From: JBLHKE01 sp047619485
GTDB lineage: Bacteria; Verrucomicrobiota; Verrucomicrobiia; Verrucomicrobiales; DEV007
Direction: 5' to 3'
DNA length: 12,667 nucleotides
Assembly: GCA_047619485.1 (NCBI GenBank)
Contig: JBLHKE010000149.1
Location: forward strand, 1 to 12,667
The notes below the pieces were generated by a model. The model worked only from the letters and a program-made list of their open reading frames with translations. It ran no database searches and was not told the origin of the DNA. Of this stretch, positions 1 through 7,754 are shown in pieces. Numbering within the stretch: position 1 is the stretch's first letter; each line of letters starts with the position of its first letter. Both the position numbers and the translations under genes were made by a program.

Positions 1-1
1 G

Positions 2-3000
2 CTGTCGCGCGACCTCGTCGGAACCCTGTCGAAACTGAGCGATATCTCCGGTTATCCGGTATTTGGTGAGATTTTCGTCACCAATGCCTACGGGGCGAAC
101 GTCTCACAGACGAATCGCACGACCGACTACCGCCAGGACGATGAACGCTGGTGGCAGTTCGCTGCGAAGGACGGACTCTATCTCGGTGATGTCGAGTTCG
201 ATGAGAGTGCTGGTATCTACTCGGTGGAGATCTGCGTGCGGATCGACGACGAGGATGGCGGGATGCTCGGCGTCCTGAAGGCGGTCATGAATATCCGTGG
301 GATCTTCGATATCATCGATTCTCATGCGACCCATGTCGCCCGGGACGCCGTGTTTGCACTCGTGACCAAAGACGGACGCGCAGTAAGGATCGGCAATGCA
401 GAGACCGCGCCGCTCGCGGATGTCCGCTACCTGATATCGGGCGTTGAGTTGTCGCAAGACGGGGGTGTGAGGCGCTCATCGCATGACGATACCGAGACTG
501 GGGTCGAGCTGATTTCCTACTACGCAGGAGCTCGTCCAGACGATGTGACGGCGCAGCTTGGCTGGGTGGTCGTCAAGCAGATTCGTGCTGATCGGGCAGT
601 GGCGCCGGTGCGCCGGTTGGTCGGCACCATCATGCGGATGTCGGTTGGGATCGGGCTGCTGGGCCTGCTTGTGATCGGGTTGATTGCGCTCCCACTGTCG
701 GCGCGGATCGCCCGGCTGACCACCGCTACCGAGGCGATTGCAGCCGGTGAACTCGACACGCCTGTTGCCGCGCGGGGCAAGGATGAACTGTCGCGGCTGA
801 CACGTTCCTTTGACTACATGCGGATCTCTCTCAAGGAGAACCGGGAGGCGCTGGAGAGCGAGAGACAGCTGTTGCACGCGATGATGGAACACCTGCCAGA
901 CCACATCTATTTCAAGGACAAGGAGAGCCGATTCATGATGGTCAGCCGTGCCCTTGCAAGGCACCTTGGGGTGAATGATCCGCGTGAGGCGGTCGGCAAG
1001 ACGGATTGCGATTTCTTCAGCGAGGCACATGCAGCCGAGGCGCTCGAGGACGAGAAGGAACTGATGCTCACCGGTGAGCCAGTCTTGGGTAAGGAAGAGG
1101 AGGAGACGTGGAAGGAGCGGGAGGAGACGACTTGGGTCTCGACGACGAAGATGCCGCTACGGAATCAAGGCGGCAAGGTGGTCGGGACGTTCGGAATCTC
1201 GTCGAACATTACCTCGCGGAAACACGCGGAGCAGGCACTGCGCGATGCGAAACGTGCCGCTGAAGAAGCCAACCGAGCCAAGAGCGACTTCCTCGCCAAC
1301 ATGAGTCACGAGATCCGCACCCCGATGAATGGTATCATGGGGATGACGGAATTGCTCATCAACACCGCGCTGACCGAGGCGCAGCGCGAATACGCCACGC
1401 TCATCAATAGCTCGGCAGAATCGCTTCTGAATCTGATCAATGACATCCTCGATTTCTCGAAAATTGAGGCTGGGAAATTTGAGATCGATTCACACGAGTT
1501 CGACCTGCGCGATTCGGTCGGCGATACCCTGCAGACGCTGGCGGTAAGGGCGAGTCAGAAGTCCGTCGAGTTGGCCTACCACATCCCGGCTGAGGTGCCC
1601 GACCGCCTGGTCGGAGATCTGGGGCGCCTGCGTCAGGTGATCGTGAATTTGGTCGGCAACGCGATCAAGTTTACTGAGGAGGGCGAAGTTCTCGTCAGCC
1701 TGGGAGTGGTGTCGCGGGACGCTGAGAAGCTCGTCTTGCGATTCAGCGTGAAGGATACGGGAATCGGGGTTCCAGCGGAGAAACAGAAGACGATCTTCGA
1801 AGCTTTCAGCCAGGCGGACACGTCGACCGCGCGGCGTTTTGGAGGCACTGGGCTGGGCTTGGCTATTTCGACGCAGCTGGTCGAGCTGATGAATGGTGAG
1901 ATGGAGCTAGAGAGCGAGTCAGGCGTTGGTAGCACCTTCCATTTCACTGTGCAGTTTGGACTGACCAAGGTTGGCGATCTGGGGGCGGGGTCCTCACCAG
2001 AGACGCTTCATGGTTTGCCGGTTCTGATCGTCGATGACAACCAGACGAATCGGCTCATCCTTGAGGAGATGTTGAAGAACTGGGAGATGTCACCGACAGC
2101 AGTCGATGGGGCGGAAGCGGCGTTGGCGGCTCTGGCTGAGGCGAGCGCGAAAAACCAGCGCTTCGAGTTTGTCATCCTGGATTTCATGATGCCGGGGATG
2201 GACGGATTGGATCTGGCGGGCGAGATCGGGAAACACCCGGAGTTCGGGCGGCCAAAATTGGTGGTGCTGTCGTCTGCTGGAAGGCCTCCCGCTGATAGGA
2301 ACGTCGGGTCGCTCGATATATCGCGTTATCTGAGCAAACCAGTGAAGCAGTCCGACCTGCTAGATACGATCGCCGACGCGATGGGCGTCGCGACGCGTGA
2401 TCGGACATCTGATGGTCAGTTGGCCGAAGTGCGGAGTGAGAGCAAGGTGTCGATGGATCTGTTGTTGGCGGAGGATGGCCGGGTCAATCAGGTGGTCGCG
2501 GTCAACCTGCTGGAGGGGCGCGGGCACAAGGTCACGGTCGCGATCAACGGGCGGGAGGCGGTCGAGTTGTTTTCGGAAAATCGCTTCGACGCGATCCTTA
2601 TGGATGTGCAGATGCCAGAGATGAACGGTTATGAAGCGACCGGTGCCATCCGCAAAATCGAGGAGGCGCGTGGCGGTCACATCCCCATCATTGCGATGAC
2701 GGCGAATGCGATCGAGGGCGATCGGGAGAAATGTCTAGAATCGGGAATGGATGACTACATCGCCAAACCAGTGCGCTCTGAGCAAATGTTCAAGGTGTTG
2801 GAAACGTATGCAGAGGGTTTACCGGTAGGCGCAGCTACCGATGACAGTATCGTTGTTACGCCGTCAGGTGACACGGTTGGTGGTTCCGGATTTGACCCAG
2901 AGCAATTTCGCAACGCGATGCAAGACGCGGCCGTAATGTCGGAACTCGTCGATATATTCCGTGAGGATACGTCCACCATGCTGGGGGAGATCTCTGATTA

Positions 3001-3220
3001 CTTGGCAGCTGGTGATGCCGAAGAGTTACGTCGAGTGAGTCACGCATTGAAAGGGCAGATTGGAAACTACTTTGCCGCGGCAGCGTTTGAGGCCGCGAAG
3101 GACTTCGATGATGCGGCGCGGGCTGGAAGGATCGACGAGGCGCGGACATTGCATCCTGAGTTGCTGGTGGCGGTGGAATCGTTGGGGGCTGAACTGGATG
3201 CGTTTCAGCGAGATCTCTGA
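2..3220 (+). CDS. Hybrid sensor histidine kinase/response regulator with Cache, HAMP, PAS, two REC domains and Hpt (5' partial)
   Basis: A membrane sensor that autophosphorylates on histidine and passes phosphate through its own receiver and Hpt domains. The reading frame is open from the left edge; the GTG at 224 lies inside the sensor domain, so the true start is upstream. Numbering residues from position 2: extracytoplasmic Cache-like sensor (1-200, with the typical WWQ and late GWVVV strand), membrane segment (about 207-233), HAMP (232-283), PAS (about 291-405), and a short coiled coil into HisKA with NMSHEIRTP, whose phospho-accepting His codon is at 1307. The HATPase has an N box (NLVGNAIKF, near 1646), DTGIG (1754) and GGTGLGL (1841). 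REC1 has VDD, phospho-Asp codon 2180 and SKP; REC2 has Asp codon 2603, MTAN and AKP. The C-terminal Hpt has HALKG with His codon 3041. All catalytic residues are present, so it should be active. The layout is BarA-like. The ligand is unknown, and no DNA-binding regulator lies nearby. Confidence 0.96.
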   Translation: MSRDLVGTLSKLSDISGYPVFGEIFVTNAYGANVSQTNRTTDYRQDDERWWQFAAKDGLYLGDVEFDESAGIYSVEICVRIDDEDGGMLGVLKAVMNIRGIFDIIDSHATHVARDAVFALVTKDGRAVRIGNAETAPLADVRYLISGVELSQDGGVRRSSHDDTETGVELISYYAGARPDDVTAQLGWVVVKQIRADRAVAPVRRLVGTIMRMSVGIGLLGLLVIGLIALPLSARIARLTTATEAIAAGELDTPVAARGKDELSRLTRSFDYMRISLKENREALESERQLLHAMMEHLPDHIYFKDKESRFMMVSRALARHLGVNDPREAVGKTDCDFFSEAHAAEALEDEKELMLTGEPVLGKEEEETWKEREETTWVSTTKMPLRNQGGKVVGTFGISSNITSRKHAEQALRDAKRAAEEANRAKSDFLANMSHEIRTPMNGIMGMTELLINTALTEAQREYATLINSSAESLLNLINDILDFSKIEAGKFEIDSHEFDLRDSVGDTLQTLAVRASQKSVELAYHIPAEVPDRLVGDLGRLRQVIVNLVGNAIKFTEEGEVLVSLGVVSRDAEKLVLRFSVKDTGIGVPAEKQKTIFEAFSQADTSTARRFGGTGLGLAISTQLVELMNGEMELESESGVGSTFHFTVQFGLTKVGDLGAGSSPETLHGLPVLIVDDNQTNRLILEEMLKNWEMSPTAVDGAEAALAALAEASAKNQRFEFVILDFMMPGMDGLDLAGEIGKHPEFGRPKLVVLSSAGRPPADRNVGSLDISRYLSKPVKQSDLLDTIADAMGVATRDRTSDGQLAEVRSESKVSMDLLLAEDGRVNQVVAVNLLEGRGHKVTVAINGREAVELFSENRFDAILMDVQMPEMNGYEATGAIRKIEEARGGHIPIIAMTANAIEGDREKCLESGMDDYIAKPVRSEQMFKVLETYAEGLPVGAATDDSIVVTPSGDTVGGSGFDPEQFRNAMQDAAVMSELVDIFREDTSTMLGEISDYLAAGDAEELRRVSHALKGQIGNYFAAAAFEAAKDFDDAARAGRIDEARTLHPELLVAVESLGAELDAFQRDL

Positions 3221-3256
3221 AGGCGTCGCGCCCCAATGCCTTTAGGGCTTGTCAGT

Positions 3257-3285
3257 AAATAACTCCTACAATCTGCTGGTTATTT
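3257..3285. terminator. AT-rich inverted repeat between convergent genes, possible bidirectional terminator
   Basis: AAATAAC (3257-3263) and GTTATTT (3279-3285) are perfect 7-base inverted arms around a 15-base loop. They lie in the 104-base gap between the convergent kinase and protease genes. On the plus strand the right arm ends in four T. The stem has only one G-C pair and the loop is long, so the hairpin would be weak. The placement suggests a shared terminator; the sequence alone is not strong proof. Confidence 0.3.
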
Positions 3286-3324
3286 TGGCCATCACCCGCG
3301 TTAGCTTCCAACTCAAATTGCCAG

Positions 3325-5076
3325 CTACTTCGCTGCCGTCTTCTCCTCGGTGCCGAACGTGATCAGTGATTGGAGCAGGTTGTTGGCTGGCGTGCGATCA
3401 GGGGTGGTTTGAGGGAGTGTTGCGAACGAGCCGATGGTGATCGAGCCGGTGCTTGCGGCGAGCTGGTGGTCGAAATTGACCTCGCGAGTGGCGATCTGAC
3501 CGGGGCGGAGTTGGGCGATATTGAAGCGCTGTTCGCGATTCGGAGAAGTGACGTTTAGCCCGATGTTTGCCAGAACCTCGGTGCCCCGGTTCTGCACGGT
3601 GACTTGAATGTTCTGTGACGTGCTGTCCGGATCAAGGTAGTGGCTGGTGAGCGCTAGGTCGTAGATTCCGCGCTCGTCTCGTTCCATCAGGCGCCCGATG
3701 TTGAGGTTGCCCCTGCCTACCATTGGGTCTGGACCCGGGGCACCTGCTTCGTCTGTGAACTGCTGAATGAGCTGCCAGGCTTGCTGCGGGCTGAGTGCTG
3801 GGTTCTCTGACATCACTGCGGCGATCGCTCCCGTTACAAATGGGGTGCTGGCCGAGGTGCCGGAGAACGCAACCATCTGCCCGTTTGGCCAGGCGGCATC
3901 GATCGCCAACCCAGGTGCGGCCAGGTCGAGTTGCTCGCCGGAATTCGAAAATTCGAGATGCTCGCCCTGCGCATCGATCGCCCCCACCGCGATGACTTCA
4001 TCGTAGGCCGCCGGGTAGACAATCGTATCAGCACCGTCGTTGCCGGTGGAAGCGACCAGCAGGCGTTGGTTGGAGGATGCCTCGGCGACCATCTCGCGGA
4101 CGAGCTGGCTGTCGCCGTAAGAACCAACACTGAGGTTGATGATTTGAGCACCGGCGGCGACCGCCTCGCCGATCAGCTGCGCGAGGGTGAAGCTGTCGCC
4201 GTTGCCTTCCGAATCGAGCAGCTGGAGGCTGAGGATTTGGGCTTGGGGCGCGACGCCAGGTGTGCGCGCATCATTGCCCGCGATGATCGATGCGACCGCA
4301 GTGCCATGACCATCGACGAGTGCGTTGTCCCCTGGCTCGGATTCCGCTGGTATGATACTCGTTCCGATTGCGCGCACCTGGCCGTCGCGGAAGGTCGTGT
4401 GATCGGCAACCCCGCTATCGATCACTGCGATGACAACGCCCTTCCCCCACCCCGCGTTCTGTCCGTTTCTGACTCCGAGAAAGCGCAGCGAGGTGTTGCG
4501 AAACGGGGCACCGCCACTGGAGCCAGGTAGTGGATCATCAGGATCCGGAACTGGGTAGATCGGGATGCGCACGATGTAATTGGCGTCAATGTCGAGCTCG
4601 ATGCCATCGAGTTCGTTGAGCAGATCGCGCAGGTCTTCAAGATCATTATAGCCAATACGGACTGCTTTGAGTGATTCGAGGACGCCAAGCAGGGAGACCG
4701 GAGATCGGCGAGCCTTGCTGATCTCGACGAAGTGGTCGAACGCCTTTCCGTCCTCAAAGCTAAGGATCGCTTCGCCATCGATGGCGGCGCGCCGGTTGGC
4801 CCGCATCGCGCGCAGGAGTCGTTCGACGAGGGCAGCGGAAATTTTATTGCGCGCTTTCTCGCTGACGATGGTGGCGACTTCCGCATCGCTGGCGTGGCTC
4901 TTCCGCTTCCGCGGCAATGCCATTTCTTGCCGGTGTTTCTCGAGTTCCCTGACTTGCTCTGCACCGATCCGGTTGTGCTCGAGCTGTTCACTCGTCCTTA
5001 AGAAATGTGAGAGGAACCAGACGCATGCGAGGGTGCAGGCGCAGAGAAAAACGACGATTGTCGATTTGGGGTTCAT
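3325..5076 (-). CDS. Membrane-anchored S8 (subtilisin-like) serine protease with prodomain-like and CARDB-like regions
   Basis: A secreted or membrane-tethered endopeptidase of the subtilase family. I chose the ATG at 5076 (583 aa): the protein then begins MNPKSTIVVFL and runs straight into a hydrophobic segment (about residues 5-23). The longer frame, from 5163, adds 29 residues that do not look like a signal. A basic, charged linker (about 30-62) follows, then a region of about residues 100-172 that resembles an I9-type propeptide (SFEDGKAF, then an AVRIGY strand and NYIVRIP). The catalytic domain (about 195-460) has Asp220 in VIDSG, His257 in DGHGTAV, oxyanion Asn346 in STGND, and Ser408 in GTSASTP, so the triad is complete. 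The last 110 residues look like a CARDB-type beta domain (VTVQNRG, LRPGQ). No lipobox is convincing. The gene is 234 bases downstream of ilvN with no functional link seen. Substrate unknown. Confidence 0.9.
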   Translation of the reverse strand: MNPKSTIVVFLCACTLACVWFLSHFLRTSEQLEHNRIGAEQVRELEKHRQEMALPRKRKSHASDAEVATIVSEKARNKISAALVERLLRAMRANRRAAIDGEAILSFEDGKAFDHFVEISKARRSPVSLLGVLESLKAVRIGYNDLEDLRDLLNELDGIELDIDANYIVRIPIYPVPDPDDPLPGSSGGAPFRNTSLRFLGVRNGQNAGWGKGVVIAVIDSGVADHTTFRDGQVRAIGTSIIPAESEPGDNALVDGHGTAVASIIAGNDARTPGVAPQAQILSLQLLDSEGNGDSFTLAQLIGEAVAAGAQIINLSVGSYGDSQLVREMVAEASSNQRLLVASTGNDGADTIVYPAAYDEVIAVGAIDAQGEHLEFSNSGEQLDLAAPGLAIDAAWPNGQMVAFSGTSASTPFVTGAIAAVMSENPALSPQQAWQLIQQFTDEAGAPGPDPMVGRGNLNIGRLMERDERGIYDLALTSHYLDPDSTSQNIQVTVQNRGTEVLANIGLNVTSPNREQRFNIAQLRPGQIATREVNFDHQLAASTGSITIGSFATLPQTTPDRTPANNLLQSLITFGTEEKTAAK

Positions 5077-5184
5077 TCGAGGCGAGGGGCTACGGGTGAG
5101 ATAACCATAGCCAACAACCGGCAGGTGGCAACCCCTCGGCGAGGTCTCTGCGCAAGGACGCACTCACGTAGCTAAGGCATTGTG

Positions 5185-5203
5185 CTTCGATTGCAAATCG
5201 AAG
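5185..5203. repeat. Perfect 8-bp inverted repeat with 3-base loop upstream of the protease gene
   Basis: CTTCGATT (5185-5192) and AATCGAAG (5196-5203) pair perfectly around GCA; two G-T wobbles could lengthen the stem. The repeat lies in the 234-base gap between the ilvN stop and the protease start, about 109 bases before the protease ATG. No T-run follows on either strand, so a classical intrinsic terminator for ilvBN is unlikely. A protein-binding palindrome or an RNA hairpin in the protease leader is possible. I see no other strong signal in this gap. Confidence 0.4.
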
Positions 5204-5310
5204 TGACGCCATCGCCTGCTGCGACCGGGTTCGTCAGCGGCCATCCCTCTAGGCTGCTGCCGATAACCCAACGCCAATGCGTGGAATATGCTCCCGCTCC
5301 CCGTCTCGGA

Positions 5311-5853
5311 CTAGGTCACCTTCTCGCCACGCGCCATGACGACTTTACCTGTGCGCACTGTCTCGACGATGTCGAACTTGGCCAGCAGGCGGGTGGCGGC
5401 GTCGACTTTGTCACTATTGCCCTGGATCATCACGATCATCGAGGTGTCTGTGAGGTCGACGGTTTTACCTCCGAAATGCTCGACAACCTGAAGCGCCTCA
5501 GTGCGCTCCTCGACACCGACAAGCATCTTGATCAGCACCAGTTCCTTGGCGACGGAGTCCTCCATCGTGTGTTCGGAGCAGTGGATGACATCGATGAGCT
5601 TGTTGCACTGCAGGATGATTTGGTTGAGTCCTTTCGGGTCGCCGCTGATGCCCAGCGTGAGCCGCGAGAAGCGCGCGTCGCGCCCCTGCGAGACGACTAC
5701 GGAGTCGATGTTGTAGGCTCGGCGTGAGAAGATCTGACAGACCCGCATGAGGACGCCGGGGTTGTTGTTAACGAACATGCTGAGTGTATGTCCGCCGACG
5801 ATATCGGCTTTTGGTGCTGGTTTCTTGTCTGAGGTGACGATGTTACGTGACAT
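5311..5853 (-). CDS. ilvN: Acetolactate synthase small (regulatory) subunit
   Basis: Regulatory subunit of acetohydroxyacid synthase, the first common enzyme of valine, leucine and isoleucine synthesis. In this family it activates the catalytic subunit and mediates feedback inhibition by branched-chain amino acids. The protein is 180 aa. After a lysine-rich 20-residue leader there is an ACT domain (about 21-95) with HTLSMFVNNNPGVL, RRAYNIDSV and the RLTLGISGD strand. A second conserved half follows from about 100 (KELVLIKM, then KTVDLTD and a final small-subunit C-terminal domain). The N-terminal tail is slightly longer than in typical 160-170 aa homologues. It starts 42 bases after the ilvB stop on the same strand, so the two are almost certainly cotranscribed. 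No clear ribosome binding site precedes the ATG. The symbol ilvN is used for the family; ilvH is an equivalent name. Confidence 0.96.
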   Translation of the reverse strand: MSRNIVTSDKKPAPKADIVGGHTLSMFVNNNPGVLMRVCQIFSRRAYNIDSVVVSQGRDARFSRLTLGISGDPKGLNQIILQCNKLIDVIHCSEHTMEDSVAKELVLIKMLVGVEERTEALQVVEHFGGKTVDLTDTSMIVMIQGNSDKVDAATRLLAKFDIVETVRTGKVVMARGEKVT

Positions 5854-5895
5854 AACGAATTGGGAAATAGTGTTTTGTTAGAGGATTAGGGGCAT

Positions 5896-7623
5896 CTAGG
5901 TCGAGCCGGTAGGCTTGGCCATCTTGTGTTTCGGTGGCTCGATGAGCATGTCCTCGAGAGCGGCACCGGCGGGGATCATCGGGAACACGTTCTCCTTCTT
6001 GATGCACTCGGCATTGATGAGGACGGGGCCGCTGCGGTGTGCGACGGCCTTCTCGAGCACCTTGCGCACATCGGCAGGGCGCTTGATGTTCAGTCCGAGG
6101 GCACCGTAGGCCTCCGCCAGTTTGACGAAGTCAGGGTTGCCCTCGAGGTCGACACCACTCTCGCGATCGTCGAAGAAAAGTTCCTGCCACTGGCGGACCA
6201 TCCCAAGGTAGTGGTTGTTGAGCACCAGGATGATAACCGGGAGTTTGTGGATCACGGCGGTAGCGAGTTCGAACAGGGTCATCTGGAAACCGCCGTCGCC
6301 GACGATGGCCACGACGATGTCGTCGGGGCGGGCGAACTGGGCACCGATCGCTGCTGGGAAGCCGAAGCCCATCGTGCCGGCGCCACCAGAGCTGATCCAG
6401 TTAAAGGAAGCGTCATTCTTGTAGAATTGCGCTGCCCACATCTGGTGTTGGCCGACGTCGGTGGTGACCACTGCCTTGCCTTCGGTGACCTCGAACAATT
6501 CGTCGATCACCTGTTGCATGCGCAGGCCGCCCTGCTTGCGGTAGCCGAGCGGGAATTTCTTCTTGTAGCCGTCGAGACGTTCGAGCCACTCGGTGGTCTC
6601 GAGTGGTTTCACCTTCTTGTTGAGTGCCTGCAGGACGACTTTAGCATCGCCGATGACCTGGACGTCCGGACGGATCATCTTGTTCATCTCGGACGGGTCG
6701 ATGTCGATGTGGATGATCTTGGCGTTCTTACAGAACTTGTCAGCCTGGCCGATGATGCGGTCATCGAAGCGCGAGCCGACATTGATGATCACATCGCATT
6801 CGCACACAGCTTTGTTCGCGTAGGCGGTGCCGTGCATGCCGAGCATGCCGAGCGCGAGTTCGTGGGTCTCTGGGAAAACGCCTTTACCGAGCAAGGTGCT
6901 GGTCACCGGGCAGTTCAGCGTCGTGGCGAGCTCCATCAATTCCTCGTCGGCGCGTGCGATCATCGTGCCGTGGCCGGCGAGGATGAGCGGGCGGGTGGCC
7001 TGGCTGATGAGTTGGGCGGCATCTTCGACGTGCTGGGCGTTGATATCGAAGGCCGATTCGGGATTGTAACCAGGGAGTTCGACAACCGCCTCGAGTTCGC
7101 CTGTGAACGGTCCTTGGCTGACGTCCTTCGGGATGTCGATCAAGACTGGGCCAGGGCGTCCAGTGGTTGCGATGTGGTAGGCTTCACGAGCGACACGTGG
7201 CAGGTCGGCATTGTCGCGCACCAAGTAGCTATGTTTTACCACTGGCATGGTGATGCCGAAGATATCTGCCTCTTGGAAGGCATCCAATCCGAGCATCCAC
7301 GTGACCTGCTGGCCACAGATGATGATCATTGGGATCGAGTCCATATGGGCGGTCATGATGCCGGTGATCGTGTTGCCAGCTCCTGGCCCACTAGTGACTA
7401 GAACCGCTGCCGGTTTTCCGGTCGCGCGAGCATAGCCGTCGGCCATGTGACAGGCACCTTGTTCGTGGCGCGCGAGCACGAATTTCATTTTAGTGTCGAC
7501 CGTTTCGAGCGCGTCAAAAATTGGCAATGCCGCCCCGCCCGAGTAACCGAAAACGTATTCAATCCCGAGATCGTCGAGAGTTGTGATGAGAGCCTGCGCT
7601 CCGTCCATTTGTTCTGTGCTCAT
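5896..7623 (-). CDS. ilvB: Acetolactate synthase large (catalytic) subunit
   Basis: Thiamine-diphosphate and FAD enzyme that decarboxylates pyruvate and joins it to a second pyruvate (acetolactate) or to 2-oxobutyrate (acetohydroxybutyrate). The protein is 575 aa, the usual length. The N-terminal ThDP domain carries catalytic Glu54 in ARHEQGA. The central FAD-associated domain has GSRFDDRI (about 283-290). The C-terminal ThDP-binding motif runs from GDG (442-444) to NN (469-470), and the VRQWQ stretch near the active site is present. DAFQEADIFGIT and VKHSYLV match true biosynthetic synthases rather than other pyruvate-utilising relatives. The usual PGG near residue 29 reads SGG (GYSGGAALP). 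The ATG at 7623 has no Shine-Dalgarno match. It leads ilvN, and a candidate promoter lies in the 131-base gap upstream. ilvC and ilvD are not nearby. Confidence 0.97.
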   Translation of the reverse strand: MSTEQMDGAQALITTLDDLGIEYVFGYSGGAALPIFDALETVDTKMKFVLARHEQGACHMADGYARATGKPAAVLVTSGPGAGNTITGIMTAHMDSIPMIIICGQQVTWMLGLDAFQEADIFGITMPVVKHSYLVRDNADLPRVAREAYHIATTGRPGPVLIDIPKDVSQGPFTGELEAVVELPGYNPESAFDINAQHVEDAAQLISQATRPLILAGHGTMIARADEELMELATTLNCPVTSTLLGKGVFPETHELALGMLGMHGTAYANKAVCECDVIINVGSRFDDRIIGQADKFCKNAKIIHIDIDPSEMNKMIRPDVQVIGDAKVVLQALNKKVKPLETTEWLERLDGYKKKFPLGYRKQGGLRMQQVIDELFEVTEGKAVVTTDVGQHQMWAAQFYKNDASFNWISSGGAGTMGFGFPAAIGAQFARPDDIVVAIVGDGGFQMTLFELATAVIHKLPVIILVLNNHYLGMVRQWQELFFDDRESGVDLEGNPDFVKLAEAYGALGLNIKRPADVRKVLEKAVAHRSGPVLINAECIKKENVFPMIPAGAALEDMLIEPPKHKMAKPTGST

Positions 7624-7713
7624 AGCTATTGAATTTGAAAAGTGAAGAATTCTCGCAAAGTCGACGATCTTTGGGGGTCAGTCAACCCGAAGATTGGTCA
7701 AATTTGCACAAAC

Positions 7714-7742
7714 ATGCAATTAATTTGCCGCCAGCCTGTCAA
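7714..7742 (-). promoter_or_regulatory. Candidate sigma-70-type promoter and overlapping inverted repeat for ilvBN
   Basis: On the minus strand a perfect -35 hexamer TTGACA (7742-7737) is followed, after 17 bases, by TTGCAT (7719-7714), which matches only three of six -10 positions. This would give an ilvB leader of about 85 bases. A TTGCA/TGCAA inverted repeat with a 6-base spacer (7704-7719) overlaps the -10, so it could be an operator. The site lies 12 bases beyond the stop of the upstream HEAT-repeat gene, so ilvBN probably has its own promoter. The weak -10 limits confidence. Confidence 0.35.
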
Positions 7743-7754
7743 AAGGTGCCGAAT

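Noticed and set aside
476..1030. 184-codon open frame antisense to the kinase sensor region
   Set aside because: It lies opposite well-supported HAMP and PAS coding sequence, and its composition (many Arg, Pro, His and Gln) fits a shadow frame.
224..3220. Kinase start at the GTG at 224
   Set aside because: The frame is open and codes for recognisable Cache-domain sequence from position 2, so 224 is internal.
3931..4530. 199-codon open frame antisense to the protease
   Set aside because: It lies opposite the catalytic domain of the protease, which has a complete Asp/His/Ser triad, and shows no motif of its own.
5077..5163. Upstream extension of the protease frame (29 extra residues)
   Set aside because: The residues are not hydrophobic or conserved-looking, and the ATG at 5076 directly opens an N-terminal membrane segment. 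It cannot be excluded entirely.
5926..7401. 491-codon open frame antisense to ilvB
   Set aside because: It lies wholly opposite a confidently identified catalytic gene. Its protein is rich in Asp, His, Val and Glu with no recognisable motif, as expected from a complementary frame of G+C-rich coding DNA.
7698..7715. Five-codon leader peptide (Met-Phe-Val-Gln-Ile) upstream of ilvB as an attenuator
   Set aside because: It is too short, has no run of Val, Leu or Ile codons, and no terminator/antiterminator pair follows.
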